This document shows, one piece after another, positions 48,490 through 58,286 of a stretch of 64,000 bases of DNA. The notes under the pieces are model-generated. The model worked only from the letters and a program-made list of their open reading frames with translations. It was not told the origin of the DNA and made no database searches. Positions within the stretch are counted from its first letter, which is position 1. Each line of letters opens with the position of its first letter. Source of the DNA: Acidimicrobiales bacterium (GTDB lineage: Bacteria; Actinomycetota; Acidimicrobiia; Acidimicrobiales; SZUA-35). Position numbers and translations under genes: made by a program. The stretch spans positions 186,001-250,000 of the forward strand of contig JAWKIO010000006.1 in the NCBI GenBank assembly GCA_041394265.1. The letters are read 5' to 3'.

Positions 48490-49383
48490 TTACCCAGCCT
48501 CATTGCGTGTGGTGGGGACGGCGGCCATCCGATCTCGCACGACAATTGCGAGATTCGCCGCGAACAGCACGACGAGCCCAGCGACACGGTCTGCCGCTGC
48601 CGCGCCTACGCCAACCGCAGCGTCGAGATCGACGAGGGTCGCAACGGCACCCGAGAGCGCCTCTCGAAGCCCGATCCCCGCTGGAAACACACCGGCCGCA
48701 CTGGCGATCGCACCCGAGACTGCGAGAGCGAGGCCCTGCGATGGGCGAACAGCCACCGACAGTGCGACGAGAACACCGTAGGCCCGAAGCCCGGCAACGA
48801 TGGTGAGCGTCGCCTCGATTGCCGACATCCGAGCGATGTGCGCTCGGGTTGCGCCGTGCCTGATCCCTGTCACGACACCCAGGGCCCAGACGCCCAGGCC
48901 GACACCGGCGCTCACGCCAGCGAGGACCCATGATCCGAGCAGTCCGAACCCGGCGCCGGAAACGATGCCGGAGAGTCCGAGCCAGATCAGTCCACTCGCG
49001 GCGTTGATCTTCGCTGCTCTGCCATAACCAGCACCACCGGCAGCGAGCGCCTGGGTTCGAACGAGCACCGCTCCGGGGACCGGAAGGAGGTTGGCCACGG
49101 TTCCGAGCACACTGATGCGCAGTGCCTCTGCAATCGTGACGTCTTGATCGCTGATCAGAGCCTGCGTCTGGAACTCCTTTGCATTCAGCCAGATCGTGAA
49201 GCTGGGAGCACAGATCCCAATGCCGATCATTAGCGGCCAGCGCACTCCTCCGGTATCGGGGAAGTTGCGGATGGCATAGACGACGGCCACGACCAAGAGC
49301 GCCAGCGAGAGCACAGAAGCGACCGTCTTCATCCGTCCCGTGGGCCGACGCAGCGCGGCCAGGGCGAGGATCAGGCGTCGCAT
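48490..49383 (-). CDS. flippase-like membrane protein (LPG_synthase_TM family)
   Basis: 297 aa with about eight hydrophobic segments from residue 18 on. The block LGTVANLLPVPGAVLVRTQALAAGG and the later AGVFPAGIGLREALSGA are typical of the lysylphosphatidylglycerol synthase membrane domain (UPF0104), found in many polysaccharide and glycolipid loci as presumed lipid or glycan translocators. ATG 49383 chosen, 4 nt after the GT-C stop; TTG 49404 is possible. Probable role: moving a lipid-linked sugar across the membrane. Confidence 0.8.
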   Translation of the reverse strand: MRRLILALAALRRPTGRMKTVASVLSLALLVVAVVYAIRNFPDTGGVRWPLMIGIGICAPSFTIWLNAKEFQTQALISDQDVTIAEALRISVLGTVANLLPVPGAVLVRTQALAAGGAGYGRAAKINAASGLIWLGLSGIVSGAGFGLLGSWVLAGVSAGVGLGVWALGVVTGIRHGATRAHIARMSAIEATLTIVAGLRAYGVLVALSVAVRPSQGLALAVSGAIASAAGVFPAGIGLREALSGAVATLVDLDAAVGVGAAAADRVAGLVVLFAANLAIVVRDRMAAVPTTRNEAG

Positions 49384-49387
49384 GTCG

Positions 49388-51157
49388 TCACGAGCAGCGA
49401 TCAACGAGATCTTCGCTCACGAGCGACGCCCGGCAGAGCTGATCAGCGGCCAGGAGCTGGTCCTGCAATTCGCCGGGCATGACCCAGATCGTCTCGTTCA
49501 CACGTGTCTCAGATGCATACGGCAGCGCACGCCAGCGCTCGGCATCCGCCCAGTCCGTTCTCGAAATCACGACCTCGGTCGGGACTTGATCTGCTGAGCT
49601 GTCGAACTGGTGCAAATCGTACTCGTGAAGCCAGTAGGCGTACCCATTGTTCCCATAGAGCGTCAACCGGTGAACGTCATAGGAGATCGATGCCGGGTCG
49701 AGGTCTTCGACGGCTGACTGCATCTCGATCGTCCGCTGCCATGGGCGATCGAGAGGCCGCATCGTGTGCATCTCTGCCCGCCAGGCCATCAGAGTGAAGG
49801 CGGCACCGACCAGCAGGAGTCGGGCCATCCACCACCGCGCTGGAGGGAAGAGCAAGATGACGAGCGACACGACGGCGGTGGCCGTCGCTTCCCACAGCGG
49901 AATTCGCTGATCTGATGGGTCGATCCATGGTGCGATCCCACCAACCGATATGGCAGCGATGGGGAGACCGCTGAGATAACCAGGTAGTGCGACGGTCTTG
50001 AGCGCCGCAGCGGCCACCGCAGTGACTGTCCCGCCGCTGATCAGCCAGCGAGCAAGTTCTCTCCGATTGGTGACCGTCACGACGACCGTCGCACCGGCAA
50101 GGACGCAGAACGAGAGAACGGCATCCCAATGCCGACCATAGATCACGTAGTCGAGACGACGATCCCCTCCGGCCACCGACACAGAGAAACCAGGCACGAT
50201 GACAACCCCGAGGAAAACCAAGGCTGCGATGTACCACTGCTCGACAACGATCTCCTTCGCACGAGCCGCTCGCCATGACCGTCCGGCCAAGACGAGAACA
50301 CCGATCGCAGCCAAGCCCAAAGAGCTCACCGTCATGTACCAGATCGGCCCGACGGTCGATGAAGCCAGCGACCTGGGTTGCAGCTCGCCAAAGTACCCAG
50401 CGCCTTTCGAGAATCGACTGAACCCAAGCGTGTAGAGGTTGGACTTGAGCCAACGATGAACGACTTCAGCAAGAAGGACGGTGGGCACCATCGACACGAA
50501 AACACCGAGAGGTCGCCAGGTGCGCCAGACCGCAACTGCAGCGAGTGCCATCAACGAAGCAGCCGCGATCATCGCCAGACCTCGGCCGTGAATCCAGAAC
50601 ATGCTCCCACTCGCAAGACCTACAACGAGGGCTGAAGCGAAGTTTCGTCGCTCGACCCATCGAACGACGGCGACAGCGGCCGTGAGACCCACCAGCGAAT
50701 AGAACGACTCCGAGTAGGCGTAGCCCGCCATGATGGATCGCCCCGGATACAGCGCTGCGATGGTGGCGACGGCGATGCTCGCTGGATGATCCAGATCGAA
50801 GACCCTGCGTGCCAGCCAAGCCAATGGCAGCACCTGCAGCGCCCCGAGCACTGCGATGAAAACCATCACCGAGCGGTAGAGCGTTCCTGGGTCGCTGATG
50901 AGTGCAGTCAACGGAACGAGCGCCAACGACCAGCCGGAGTAGTAGAAACCCATCGGCCCGATTCGCACGCTCGAGCCCTGCTCGACGATGGCCCGGCTGT
51001 TCATCAGGTAGCCGATCTCGTCCTCGAACACCATCGGCCCCGCTGCATCCCTCGACGCGATCAGGTGAACGGCGAAGACGACTGTCAGTCCGGTCAGCAA
51101 GAGAGCCGCCCGTTGGGCATCGACTCGTCGCGTTGGATTGACGTGGTGATCCTGCAA
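49388..51157 (-). CDS. GT-C type membrane glycosyltransferase, putative
   Basis: 589 aa, about 12 hydrophobic helices and a soluble C-terminal domain (from about 480). The first extracytoplasmic loop has FEDEIGYLMNSRA, the acidic pair expected for a GT-C enzyme using a polyprenyl-phosphate sugar; AGYAYSESFYSLVGL is a further conserved-looking loop. I do not recognise a specific family. It probably adds a sugar on the outer face of the membrane, donor perhaps supplied by the GT2 enzyme at 59193. TTG start; a TAGCCT at 51188-51193 would give a 25-30 nt leader with GAGAG before the TTG. Confidence 0.72.
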   Translation of the reverse strand: MQDHHVNPTRRVDAQRAALLLTGLTVVFAVHLIASRDAAGPMVFEDEIGYLMNSRAIVEQGSSVRIGPMGFYYSGWSLALVPLTALISDPGTLYRSVMVFIAVLGALQVLPLAWLARRVFDLDHPASIAVATIAALYPGRSIMAGYAYSESFYSLVGLTAAVAVVRWVERRNFASALVVGLASGSMFWIHGRGLAMIAAASLMALAAVAVWRTWRPLGVFVSMVPTVLLAEVVHRWLKSNLYTLGFSRFSKGAGYFGELQPRSLASSTVGPIWYMTVSSLGLAAIGVLVLAGRSWRAARAKEIVVEQWYIAALVFLGVVIVPGFSVSVAGGDRRLDYVIYGRHWDAVLSFCVLAGATVVVTVTNRRELARWLISGGTVTAVAAAALKTVALPGYLSGLPIAAISVGGIAPWIDPSDQRIPLWEATATAVVSLVILLFPPARWWMARLLLVGAAFTLMAWRAEMHTMRPLDRPWQRTIEMQSAVEDLDPASISYDVHRLTLYGNNGYAYWLHEYDLHQFDSSADQVPTEVVISRTDWADAERWRALPYASETRVNETIWVMPGELQDQLLAADQLCRASLVSEDLVDRCS

Positions 51158-51187
51158 ATCAGCTCTCGGTCCCTCGGGGTTCGACAG

Positions 51188-51193
51188 AGGCTA
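51188..51193 (-). promoter_or_regulatory. putative -10 box for the 49388-51157 gene run
   Basis: TAGCCT on the minus strand (within CTATAGCCT), about 30 nt upstream of the TTG at 51157. A CCCGC-TTT-GCGGG mini-hairpin (51207-51219) lies just upstream of it. Confidence 0.35.
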
Positions 51194-51273
51194 TAGCGGC
51201 GGCCCGCCCGCTTTGCGGGACCCTCGCCCTCGAGGTGCGTCGATTGATTGACGATCTGGGCCATGATGGTCGG

Positions 51274-52299
51274 ATGTCAATCATTCGCAAGGGTCTCGCA
51301 GCGGGGCGACGCGCTGTAACCGACCAAAATGGCGAGCTCGTCACACTGATCCATGCCATCAAGAACGAGATCGTTGAACGCCTCGATGCGATGGCCGGGC
51401 AGTCGGATGCGCTGCAGCGCTCGGTCAACGACCAGCTCGCGCTCCAGGCCACGCAGCTGTCGCACCTGGAGGCCCAGGTGCATGCCGCCCGTGACGAGGT
51501 GGGGTTCGCCCGGACCGCCATCGAAGCCCAGATCGAGCGGGTCGCACCCTCGGTGCGGCTCCACGAGCTGATCGGCGCGCCGTTGCCCCAGATCGACCAG
51601 ACCGCCAGTGCCTTCCTCAACTACGCCAACTCGCATCGCGGACCGCTCGCCGATGCCGGGGTGTGGCTCAACAACCCCGTCGTGATCGAATGGAAGGAGG
51701 CCGACGCCGTCATCGGTGCCGTCAACGAACGGATCGTCGAGCAGCCGTTCACCTTCGCCGCACTCGGGCAGCTCCAGCCAGGTTCGAAGATCCTCGACAT
51801 CGGTGGCGGTGAGAGCACGGTTGCCTTCTCGCTGGCATCGATGGGACATGAGGTCACCGTCATCGAGCCACAGGGTTACCCCTTCAGTCATCCGAACCTG
51901 ACCGTGTTCGAGCGGCCGTTCGAAGAGTTCGAGCGTGCAAGCGACTTCGATGCCGTTGTGCTGCTCTCGACGATCGAACACTTCGGGATCGGCGCCTACC
52001 GGGGCAACCCCGCAGCGGCCGAGACCGCCGACCTCGACACCATGAGGCTGTTGAAGGAGGTCGTGCGCCCTGACGGACTCCTCGTGCTGACCACCCCGTA
52101 CGGCCCGGCCGCAGTGAACGATCTGGAACGAACCTACGACCTCGATCGGCTGCAAAGGCTGCTCGACGGATGGTCGATCGATCAGGTCAGCATCGCCCGC
52201 CGAGACGACGCGTGCACGTGGAGTGTCGAGGCAACGGCGCTCGAGCCGCCACGGGGACCGGGCCGAGTGGTCATGCTCACCGCACACCCCGAGGCATGA
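51274..52299 (+). CDS. SAM-dependent methyltransferase with N-terminal coiled coil
   Basis: 341 aa. An N-terminal helical/coiled-coil region (about 15-95, with Gln/Glu/Leu heptads) precedes a class I methyltransferase: motif I ILDIGGGESTVAFSLASMGHEV, then DAVVLLSTIEHFG and VVRPDGLLVLTTPYG. Coiled-coil plus methyltransferase is common in enzymes that cap or modify growing polysaccharide chains, where the coil measures chain length; that role is inferred. ATG 51274 chosen; GTG 51235 is upstream. Its stop overlaps the next gene by 4 bp. Confidence 0.83.
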   Translation: MSIIRKGLAAGRRAVTDQNGELVTLIHAIKNEIVERLDAMAGQSDALQRSVNDQLALQATQLSHLEAQVHAARDEVGFARTAIEAQIERVAPSVRLHELIGAPLPQIDQTASAFLNYANSHRGPLADAGVWLNNPVVIEWKEADAVIGAVNERIVEQPFTFAALGQLQPGSKILDIGGGESTVAFSLASMGHEVTVIEPQGYPFSHPNLTVFERPFEEFERASDFDAVVLLSTIEHFGIGAYRGNPAAAETADLDTMRLLKEVVRPDGLLVLTTPYGPAAVNDLERTYDLDRLQRLLDGWSIDQVSIARRDDACTWSVEATALEPPRGPGRVVMLTAHPEA

Positions 52300-54626
52300 C
52301 CGTCGTCTTCGATCTGATCGGCTTCCAGAACCGGGAGCACGGTGAACGAGGGATCGCGCGATATGTCCAGAATCTGGCGCTGGGACTGGAGCGAGTCGAT
52401 CCGGAATTCGTGGACCACTACCTCGTGCATCCGCATGTGCCGCTGCCGCAGGGAATCGAGCCCCTGATCACCTCGGGCAAGCTGCTTCGCTCCGACCGAT
52501 TGCTCGACTGCGTCGATCACGCTGCGGGCGGTCTGTTCATCGCCGGGTCGGTCTTCGAGCTGCAGGAGCCGCTGTCGACCATCTTGCCGGCGTGGGCTCG
52601 TGCGCCGCAGTGGCGTACGGCTGCGGTGCTCTACGACCTCATTCCGTTGCGCTTCGCCGACTGGTATCTCTCGAATCCGGTGGTTCGCTACGAGTACGAC
52701 ACGAGGGTCGCCGCCCTGCGGCATTTCGACCACCTCCTCACGATCTCGGAGGCGACGGGACGCGACGCTGTCGAGTTCCTCGGGATCGGCGCTCATCGGA
52801 TCACCACGATCTGGGCCGGGGCCGACGCTCAGTTCCGTCCGCCCACCAGCAGCCATGTCGAGGTGGCCCGCGACCTCGCCCGCCGGATCGAAGGGCTCCG
52901 TCCTTCCTATCTGATGTTCCCGAGCGGCATCGAGCGTCGCAAGAACATCGACCGCTTGCTCGAGGCCTACGCCGGCCTCCCGAGCGAACTCCGCCGCAAG
53001 AACCAATTGGTCTTGGTGTGCCGCACGACCGACCACGAACGTGTCGAACTCAGCCGCACCGCCGAACGCCTCGGTATTGCCGACGATCTCCTCGTCACCG
53101 GGTTCGTGAGCGACGACGACCTGGTCTCGCTCTACCAGGGCGCGGAACTCGTGGTCTTCCCCGCGATCTACGAGGGATTCGGCCTACCAGTCCTCGAGGC
53201 GATGCAGTGCGGCGCCCCGGTCATCTGCTCCGACTCGTCATCACTCGTCGAGGTGCAGACCGACCCGGCCGCCCGGTTCGATCCGAACTCGGTGGATGCC
53301 ATCGAGCGAGCCCTCGTGGGAGCCCTCGGCGACCCCGTCGAGCGCGAGCGGCTGCGGTCGCTGCCACCACCCGACTTCAGCTGGGAGCGTTCGGCCCGGG
53401 CCACGATCGACGGTCTCACCACACTTACAGCGCCGACCCACCTCCCGGAGCGACGGCCGTCGCTCGCGTTGGTGACGCCCCTCCCCCGCCAGCGCTCCGG
53501 GATCGCCACCTATGCTGCTCGGCTGATCGAGCACCTTCGCGACGATCTCGACATCACCGTGTTCGTCGAGGGCGAACTTGACGACGTCGACGCGATCGAT
53601 GGCGTCGCCATCCAACCGCTCCGGTTGCTGCCCGCATTCATCGAGCGCGGTGCAACCTTCGACGAAACGCTGTACTTCATGGGCAACTCGTCATTCCACG
53701 TCGATGCGCTCGAGATGCTCGAACGAGTGCCCGGCGACGTGCTCCTGCACGACGTCAGACTGTCCGGTCTCTACTCCGAGGTCAGAAGGCTCGCTCCCGA
53801 GCGGTTGCCGTACGCCTCCATGGGCGCCGCACTCGAGGAGATGTATCCCGAGCGTTATCGACGCTCGGTCGTGGCGAGCCCCGACCTGTGGCCCGAGACG
53901 GCCGCCCGATTCGGCATTCTCATGTCGGCTGCCGTCGCACGCCGGGCGAAGCGCCTGTTCGTGCACTCGCGCTACGCCGCGACACTCGTCGAGCTCGACG
54001 CCGGCCGTCGCCCCGAGCATCTCTTCGACATTCCGTGTCCAACGATCGATCCTGTCGACACGCCTCGTGCGTCCGCACCGCTCATTGCGAGCTTCGGCAT
54101 CGTGGCCCCGGTCAAGCAACCGGTGCTGCTGATCGAGGCCCTTGCGCTCGTTCGGGCGTCGGTCCCGGCGGCGCAACTGGTCTTCGCCGGAGGCTGCGAT
54201 CCTGCCTACCAGGAAGAACTCGCCACGTTCGCCGCCGACCGAGGAGTCGCTGAGGCCGTGCGATTCCTGGGGCACGTCGACGATGATGAGTTCCAGGCCC
54301 TGCAGCAGGAGGCAGCGGTGGCAGTGCAGCTTCGGGCATTCACCAACGGTGAGTCGTCGGCTGCGATCACCGAAACCTTGGCGGTCGGGCTCCCGACGAT
54401 CGTCTCCGACCTCGGTTCGATGGCGGAGCTCCCACGTGATGTGGTCGCCCATCTCGATCCCCAGGCCGACGCCGCCGAGCTCGCATCGCTGATCGCCGCG
54501 CTTCTGGAAGATGCCGAGCAACGTGCATCGCTCGGTCGCCGCTCACTGGAGTACGCCGCGGCTCACTCGTTCGAAGCGGCTGCCGAGGTCGTTCGCCAGC
54601 TGGTGGTCGGCACTCAGCGATCCTGA
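52296..54626 (+). CDS. tandem double-domain GT4 glycosyltransferase
   Basis: 776 aa with two GT-B modules. Module 1 (about 1-385): GFQNREHGERGIARYVQNLALG, VLYDLIPLRFADWY, FPSGIERRKNIDRLLEAY and PAIYEGFGLPVLEAMQCGAPVICSD (E(x7)E). Module 2 (about 395-775): TPLPRQRSGIATYAARLIEHL, FGIVAPVKQPVLLIEAL and NGESSAAITETLAVGLPTIVSD. Such proteins can add two sugars in turn. ATG 52296 is fixed by the 4-bp overlap with the methyltransferase; the open frame before it lies inside that gene. The 3' end overlaps the convergent GT gene by 13 bp. Confidence 0.9.
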   Translation: MTVVFDLIGFQNREHGERGIARYVQNLALGLERVDPEFVDHYLVHPHVPLPQGIEPLITSGKLLRSDRLLDCVDHAAGGLFIAGSVFELQEPLSTILPAWARAPQWRTAAVLYDLIPLRFADWYLSNPVVRYEYDTRVAALRHFDHLLTISEATGRDAVEFLGIGAHRITTIWAGADAQFRPPTSSHVEVARDLARRIEGLRPSYLMFPSGIERRKNIDRLLEAYAGLPSELRRKNQLVLVCRTTDHERVELSRTAERLGIADDLLVTGFVSDDDLVSLYQGAELVVFPAIYEGFGLPVLEAMQCGAPVICSDSSSLVEVQTDPAARFDPNSVDAIERALVGALGDPVERERLRSLPPPDFSWERSARATIDGLTTLTAPTHLPERRPSLALVTPLPRQRSGIATYAARLIEHLRDDLDITVFVEGELDDVDAIDGVAIQPLRLLPAFIERGATFDETLYFMGNSSFHVDALEMLERVPGDVLLHDVRLSGLYSEVRRLAPERLPYASMGAALEEMYPERYRRSVVASPDLWPETAARFGILMSAAVARRAKRLFVHSRYAATLVELDAGRRPEHLFDIPCPTIDPVDTPRASAPLIASFGIVAPVKQPVLLIEALALVRASVPAAQLVFAGGCDPAYQEELATFAADRGVAEAVRFLGHVDDDEFQALQQEAAVAVQLRAFTNGESSAAITETLAVGLPTIVSDLGSMAELPRDVVAHLDPQADAAELASLIAALLEDAEQRASLGRRSLEYAAAHSFEAAAEVVRQLVVGTQRS

Positions 54627-55894
54627 GAGCCGAGCACCCGGTTCAACTCCTCTTCGAGCCGGTTGATACGGTCGACGATCGGCTGCAGCTGCCAGCCCGT
54701 GACCATGCGAACCGCTCGTTTGGCGTAGGCGGCCGCCGGGCGATGTGAGGTAGCCGGGGGCAGCGACAGCCGCTCGCCGAGATCGAGGGCCTGCGACCGA
54801 TCCGTGCCCATCGCCGTTCGCACGTGGCGTTCGATGGCCTCGGTGGTCGGGTCGATCCTGGCGACCGGTGCGGCAGTTGGATCGTTGTCTGATGCCCCTG
54901 CCATGCCCGCACGCGACCGCATCACCGCTGCGAGTTCATGGTCGTCTCCGAAGGTCTGTGAGCCTTTACGGAGCTGACCCTCGAGCCCTCCGACCTGTGA
55001 GGCGATCACGGGACGGCCGATCAGGTTGGCTCGCTCCAGGACTCCCGACGAGAAGATCTCGCGATAGGGCAGCACGACGGTATCAGCAGCGCGGATCCAC
55101 AGATCGAACTCTGCGTCACTGACGAATCGTTCGTGGAAGGTCGCTCCCGGCACCGCGTCGATCTGCCGGCGCAGCGAACGTGCATAGGCAACGAACTCGG
55201 GAACGTCGACGCGAACCGAACCCACGACGTGCAGTTCGGCTCTCCCCTCTAGCCCCGCCTCGGCGAACGCTCGAACCGCTCGGTCGAATCCCTTGTGGGC
55301 CTGCAGGAAACCAATGGCAAGGAAGACGTGCCCCGTGGTCGACAGGCCCAGCTCGATCCGGGCGTCATCCTGGGTGGCATTGGCATGCGATGCGAAGTAC
55401 CGCCCATGATCGACCAGGACCACCTCGGAGACATCCAGACCGAATGTTGCGCAGAGTTTCTGGCGCTCGGGCTCGGTGTGGACACTCACGACCTCGGCCG
55501 CTCGAAGCGCCCGAGCACCCGCACGTCGCTCGAGCGGATTGCGCTCAGCCGGTCCGTACTCCACTTCGTGGACACGCAGCTCCGTCGGCCGCCGACGGCA
55601 GACGGCTTCAAGGGTCGACCACGCGGCTACTCGCTCGATCGGGTTCCGGCAAGCCCCATGGAGCAGCTCCGGGAAGAGTTGGATGACGATCTGATCGATC
55701 CCGTCGAGCTGTCGCAGCAGGCGCGTCCAGCCCTTCGGCCCGCCGAGCACGAGGTGACGGTGCGCGGCGCTCGGCGTTGGTGACAGGACCTCGATGTCTT
55801 CCCCCGCCCGCATACGGGCGACGACTTCCTGCGCCGTGTAGGTGGCGATGCCGTCGCGCGACGGCGGATACGGCGAGATCATCAGGGTGGTCAT
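54614..55894 (-). CDS. GT4 family glycosyltransferase with C-terminal coiled tail
   Basis: 426 aa. N-terminal MTTLMISPYPPSRDGIATYTAQEVV matches the acceptor loop of the second module of the 52296 protein, suggesting common origin. IGFLQAHKGFDRAVRAF and LPYREIFSSGVLERANLIGRPVIAS mark the C-terminal domain. The last 70 residues are basic and helical, ending in a short coil (RINRLEEELNRVL). Last gene of the minus-strand run wzm, wzt, GT, GT; its ATG overlaps the preceding stop by 4 bp. Confidence 0.88.
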   Translation of the reverse strand: MTTLMISPYPPSRDGIATYTAQEVVARMRAGEDIEVLSPTPSAAHRHLVLGGPKGWTRLLRQLDGIDQIVIQLFPELLHGACRNPIERVAAWSTLEAVCRRRPTELRVHEVEYGPAERNPLERRAGARALRAAEVVSVHTEPERQKLCATFGLDVSEVVLVDHGRYFASHANATQDDARIELGLSTTGHVFLAIGFLQAHKGFDRAVRAFAEAGLEGRAELHVVGSVRVDVPEFVAYARSLRRQIDAVPGATFHERFVSDAEFDLWIRAADTVVLPYREIFSSGVLERANLIGRPVIASQVGGLEGQLRKGSQTFGDDHELAAVMRSRAGMAGASDNDPTAAPVARIDPTTEAIERHVRTAMGTDRSQALDLGERLSLPPATSHRPAAAYAKRAVRMVTGWQLQPIVDRINRLEEELNRVLGSQDR

Positions 55895-57087
55895 GACGGC
55901 GCCCCCGTCCACTCGAACAGCGTCTGTTCGACACGATCGAGTACATCCTCCCAGCGATAGTGGGCCAACACGTATGCCCGACCGGTTCGAGCCAGATCGC
56001 CGGCCAGCTGAGCGTCGGACCCCAGCACCTCGAGGAAGCCCAGCAGTTCGTCGAGCGAGCGGTAACGAACACCCGCCCCACTCCGCTCGACATGCCAGGA
56101 GACGACGTCGCTGGCCGCGTTCGCGATCACGGGCGTGCCGGCGAGCCATGCTTCCAACACCGTGAGCGAGAAACTCTCGAGTGCTGAAGGCTGGACGTAG
56201 GCCCGCGCTCCGGCCATGGCTGCGTTGCGCCCGTCTTCGCTGAGCAAGCCGACATCGTGCACCCGACCGGCGAGGTGCGCAGGGTGTCCGGTATCGCCGA
56301 CACCGGACGTGACGAGATCGAGCTGTCCGCCCGCCCCGACGTAGTGCTCGAACGTGGCGAGCAGATCGGTCCAGCCCTTGCCCCACTCCCGACGACCGGC
56401 GTAATAGAAGAAGTCGCGCTCGAGTCCGTGGGACGACCGGAACCCGTCGACGTCATAGTGCTCGGGCACAGCAACGCCAGCGCCGATCTCGGCACGACGC
56501 CGCGGCAGCGTGAACAACTGCTCGGCGAGCTCCTGTTCCGGACGGGTCAGGAACCACAGGCCGCGTGCCCCGCCGAACAACGGAGCGAAGATCTCCTGCC
56601 TTGCCGGTGGTTCGTCGTGCAGACAGGGCATCAGGATGGTCTTCTCAGGCGCAATCTGACCGACGGCGAACGTGGTCCAGAACATGTACGGGGCGAAGAC
56701 CAGTGCCCGGTAGTCGGCGCGGTGCACCGCCACGTGGTGCCACAGGCCGCTGACTCGGAGACTGTCGTTGATCCACAACTGCTGGTCGACCAGCGACACC
56801 CGTTCGCCGCTCAGGATCGCGTTGCCGATGTGCTGCCGGTGCCGTCCATCGGTGTCGGTTTGTGTCGGGAACCGTCGAACGGTCATGCCATCGACCGAGC
56901 TGACCCCCTCGGGATACTCGTTGGCCCACGTGAAGTGATCGCGAGCACAGGTCGTGAGGATCTCGACGTCCCAGCCCCGCTTGGCCAGGCCGCGGCCGAT
57001 GTCGGCCACGACCGCCTCGGCACCACCGATCACCTCGCGGCCGAACCGAGGCGGGACGAGACCGATGCGCCCCGATCGTTCGCTCAC
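55891..57087 (-). CDS. GT4 family glycosyltransferase
   Basis: 398 aa. N-terminal VPPRFGREVIGGAEAVVADIGRGLAKRG is the acceptor-loop region of GT4 enzymes; FYYAGRREWGKGWTDLLATF and PSALESFSLTVLEAWLAGTPVIANAASD (ExFxxxxLE) form the donor-binding half. Begins with GTG overlapping the wzt stop by 4 bp (GTGA), so the exporter and this transferase are translationally linked. Donor and acceptor unknown. Confidence 0.89.
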   Translation of the reverse strand: MSERSGRIGLVPPRFGREVIGGAEAVVADIGRGLAKRGWDVEILTTCARDHFTWANEYPEGVSSVDGMTVRRFPTQTDTDGRHRQHIGNAILSGERVSLVDQQLWINDSLRVSGLWHHVAVHRADYRALVFAPYMFWTTFAVGQIAPEKTILMPCLHDEPPARQEIFAPLFGGARGLWFLTRPEQELAEQLFTLPRRRAEIGAGVAVPEHYDVDGFRSSHGLERDFFYYAGRREWGKGWTDLLATFEHYVGAGGQLDLVTSGVGDTGHPAHLAGRVHDVGLLSEDGRNAAMAGARAYVQPSALESFSLTVLEAWLAGTPVIANAASDVVSWHVERSGAGVRYRSLDELLGFLEVLGSDAQLAGDLARTGRAYVLAHYRWEDVLDRVEQTLFEWTGAPS

Positions 57088-58286
57088 GACGTGTGCTCCT
57101 CGACATGGATCTTCAGCTTGACGCGTCCGGTGATGGGGCCGCCGCTGTCGACGTCGAAGGCAGTCTGCTGTTCACTGCGTGCGTACTCGAACGTCTCGGT
57201 CTGATCCTGCAGCACGAAGCTGACCAAGTAGCGACCATCCATCAGCGGGAGATCGTCGATCACGAACTCGATCATGGCGTCGCCGTCGGCATGGACCACG
57301 TCGCCGCCCCGAATGTCGTGCGTCGATGCGTTGTAGAGCAGCACTCCATCGTGGCTATGCATGATCATCCGCCCCCGAATACCGCCGACGGGGCCGGCCG
57401 TTCGGTAGTGGACCTGCAGGCGGACCTGATCGCCCGGACGGAACGCGTCACGCCCATCCGACGGGGGAACAACGACGGTTCGGGTGATCACGACGCCCTC
57501 GTTGACCGGGACGTCCTCCTGCTCATCAGGCTGGTCGGGCAGGACGATGCCCTTGTTGGCCAATGAGCGACGATAGATCGTGACCGCCTTGCCGACATCG
57601 CCGACATGCAGCACGCGTCCGTGGTCCAGGACCACCGAGCTGGAGCACACCTGCCGCACTTGTTCGGGCGAGTGCGTCACCAGCAGGATCGTTCGACCGT
57701 CGTTCTGGAATCCACGCACCCGTTCCATGCATTTGCGTTGGAAAGCTTCGTCGCCAACGGCGAGCACCTCGTCGACGAGCAGCACATCGGGTTCGAGGTT
57801 CACCGCGACACCGAACCCGAGACGTGCGTACATCCCCGACGAGTAGTGCTTGACCTGCGAGTCGATGAAGTCGTGCAGCTCGGAGAACTCCACGATGTCG
57901 TCGAAGATCTGGTCGATTCGTTGGCGGCTGAAACCCAGAATCGAACCGTTCAGGTACACGTTCTCGCGGCCGGTGAGATCAGGATGGAACCCAGCACCCA
58001 ATTCGAGCAGGGCCGAGAGCCGACCGCGAACGGCCACCGAGCCCTCGGTCGGACGGAGTGTGCCGGCAATGCACTTCAACAACGTCGACTTGCCCGAACC
58101 GTTGTGGCCGAGGATGCCGATGGTCTCACCTGCCTCGACCTCGAAACTGACATCGTCGAGCGCATTGAACGACTCGACCGAGTTGTCACGCAGCGTGAGC
58201 AGCCGATCCTTGAGTGTCTTCGCCGGCTCGGAGTTGCGCTTGAAGGTCTTGGTGACGTGTCGGACCTCGACCGCGAATTCGGCCAC
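57084..58286 (-). CDS. Wzt-like ABC polysaccharide exporter ATPase with carbohydrate-binding C-domain
   Basis: 400 aa. Walker A GHNGSGKST (60-68), signature HYSSGMYARLGFGVA, Walker B VLLVDEVLAVGD (Tag/Wzt type Glu-Val after Asp), switch His in VTHSPEQ. Residues about 255-400 are a beta-rich Wzt_C domain (VVVPPSDGRDAFRPGDQVRLQVHY, GRYLVSFVLQD), which in O-antigen systems binds the modified chain end. GTG 58286 has GAGGAG upstream and shares one base with the wzm stop (TAGTG). Methyltransferases in the locus could make the recognised cap. Confidence 0.93.
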   Translation of the reverse strand: MAEFAVEVRHVTKTFKRNSEPAKTLKDRLLTLRDNSVESFNALDDVSFEVEAGETIGILGHNGSGKSTLLKCIAGTLRPTEGSVAVRGRLSALLELGAGFHPDLTGRENVYLNGSILGFSRQRIDQIFDDIVEFSELHDFIDSQVKHYSSGMYARLGFGVAVNLEPDVLLVDEVLAVGDEAFQRKCMERVRGFQNDGRTILLVTHSPEQVRQVCSSSVVLDHGRVLHVGDVGKAVTIYRRSLANKGIVLPDQPDEQEDVPVNEGVVITRTVVVPPSDGRDAFRPGDQVRLQVHYRTAGPVGGIRGRMIMHSHDGVLLYNASTHDIRGGDVVHADGDAMIEFVIDDLPLMDGRYLVSFVLQDQTETFEYARSEQQTAFDVDSGGPITGRVKLKIHVEEHTS

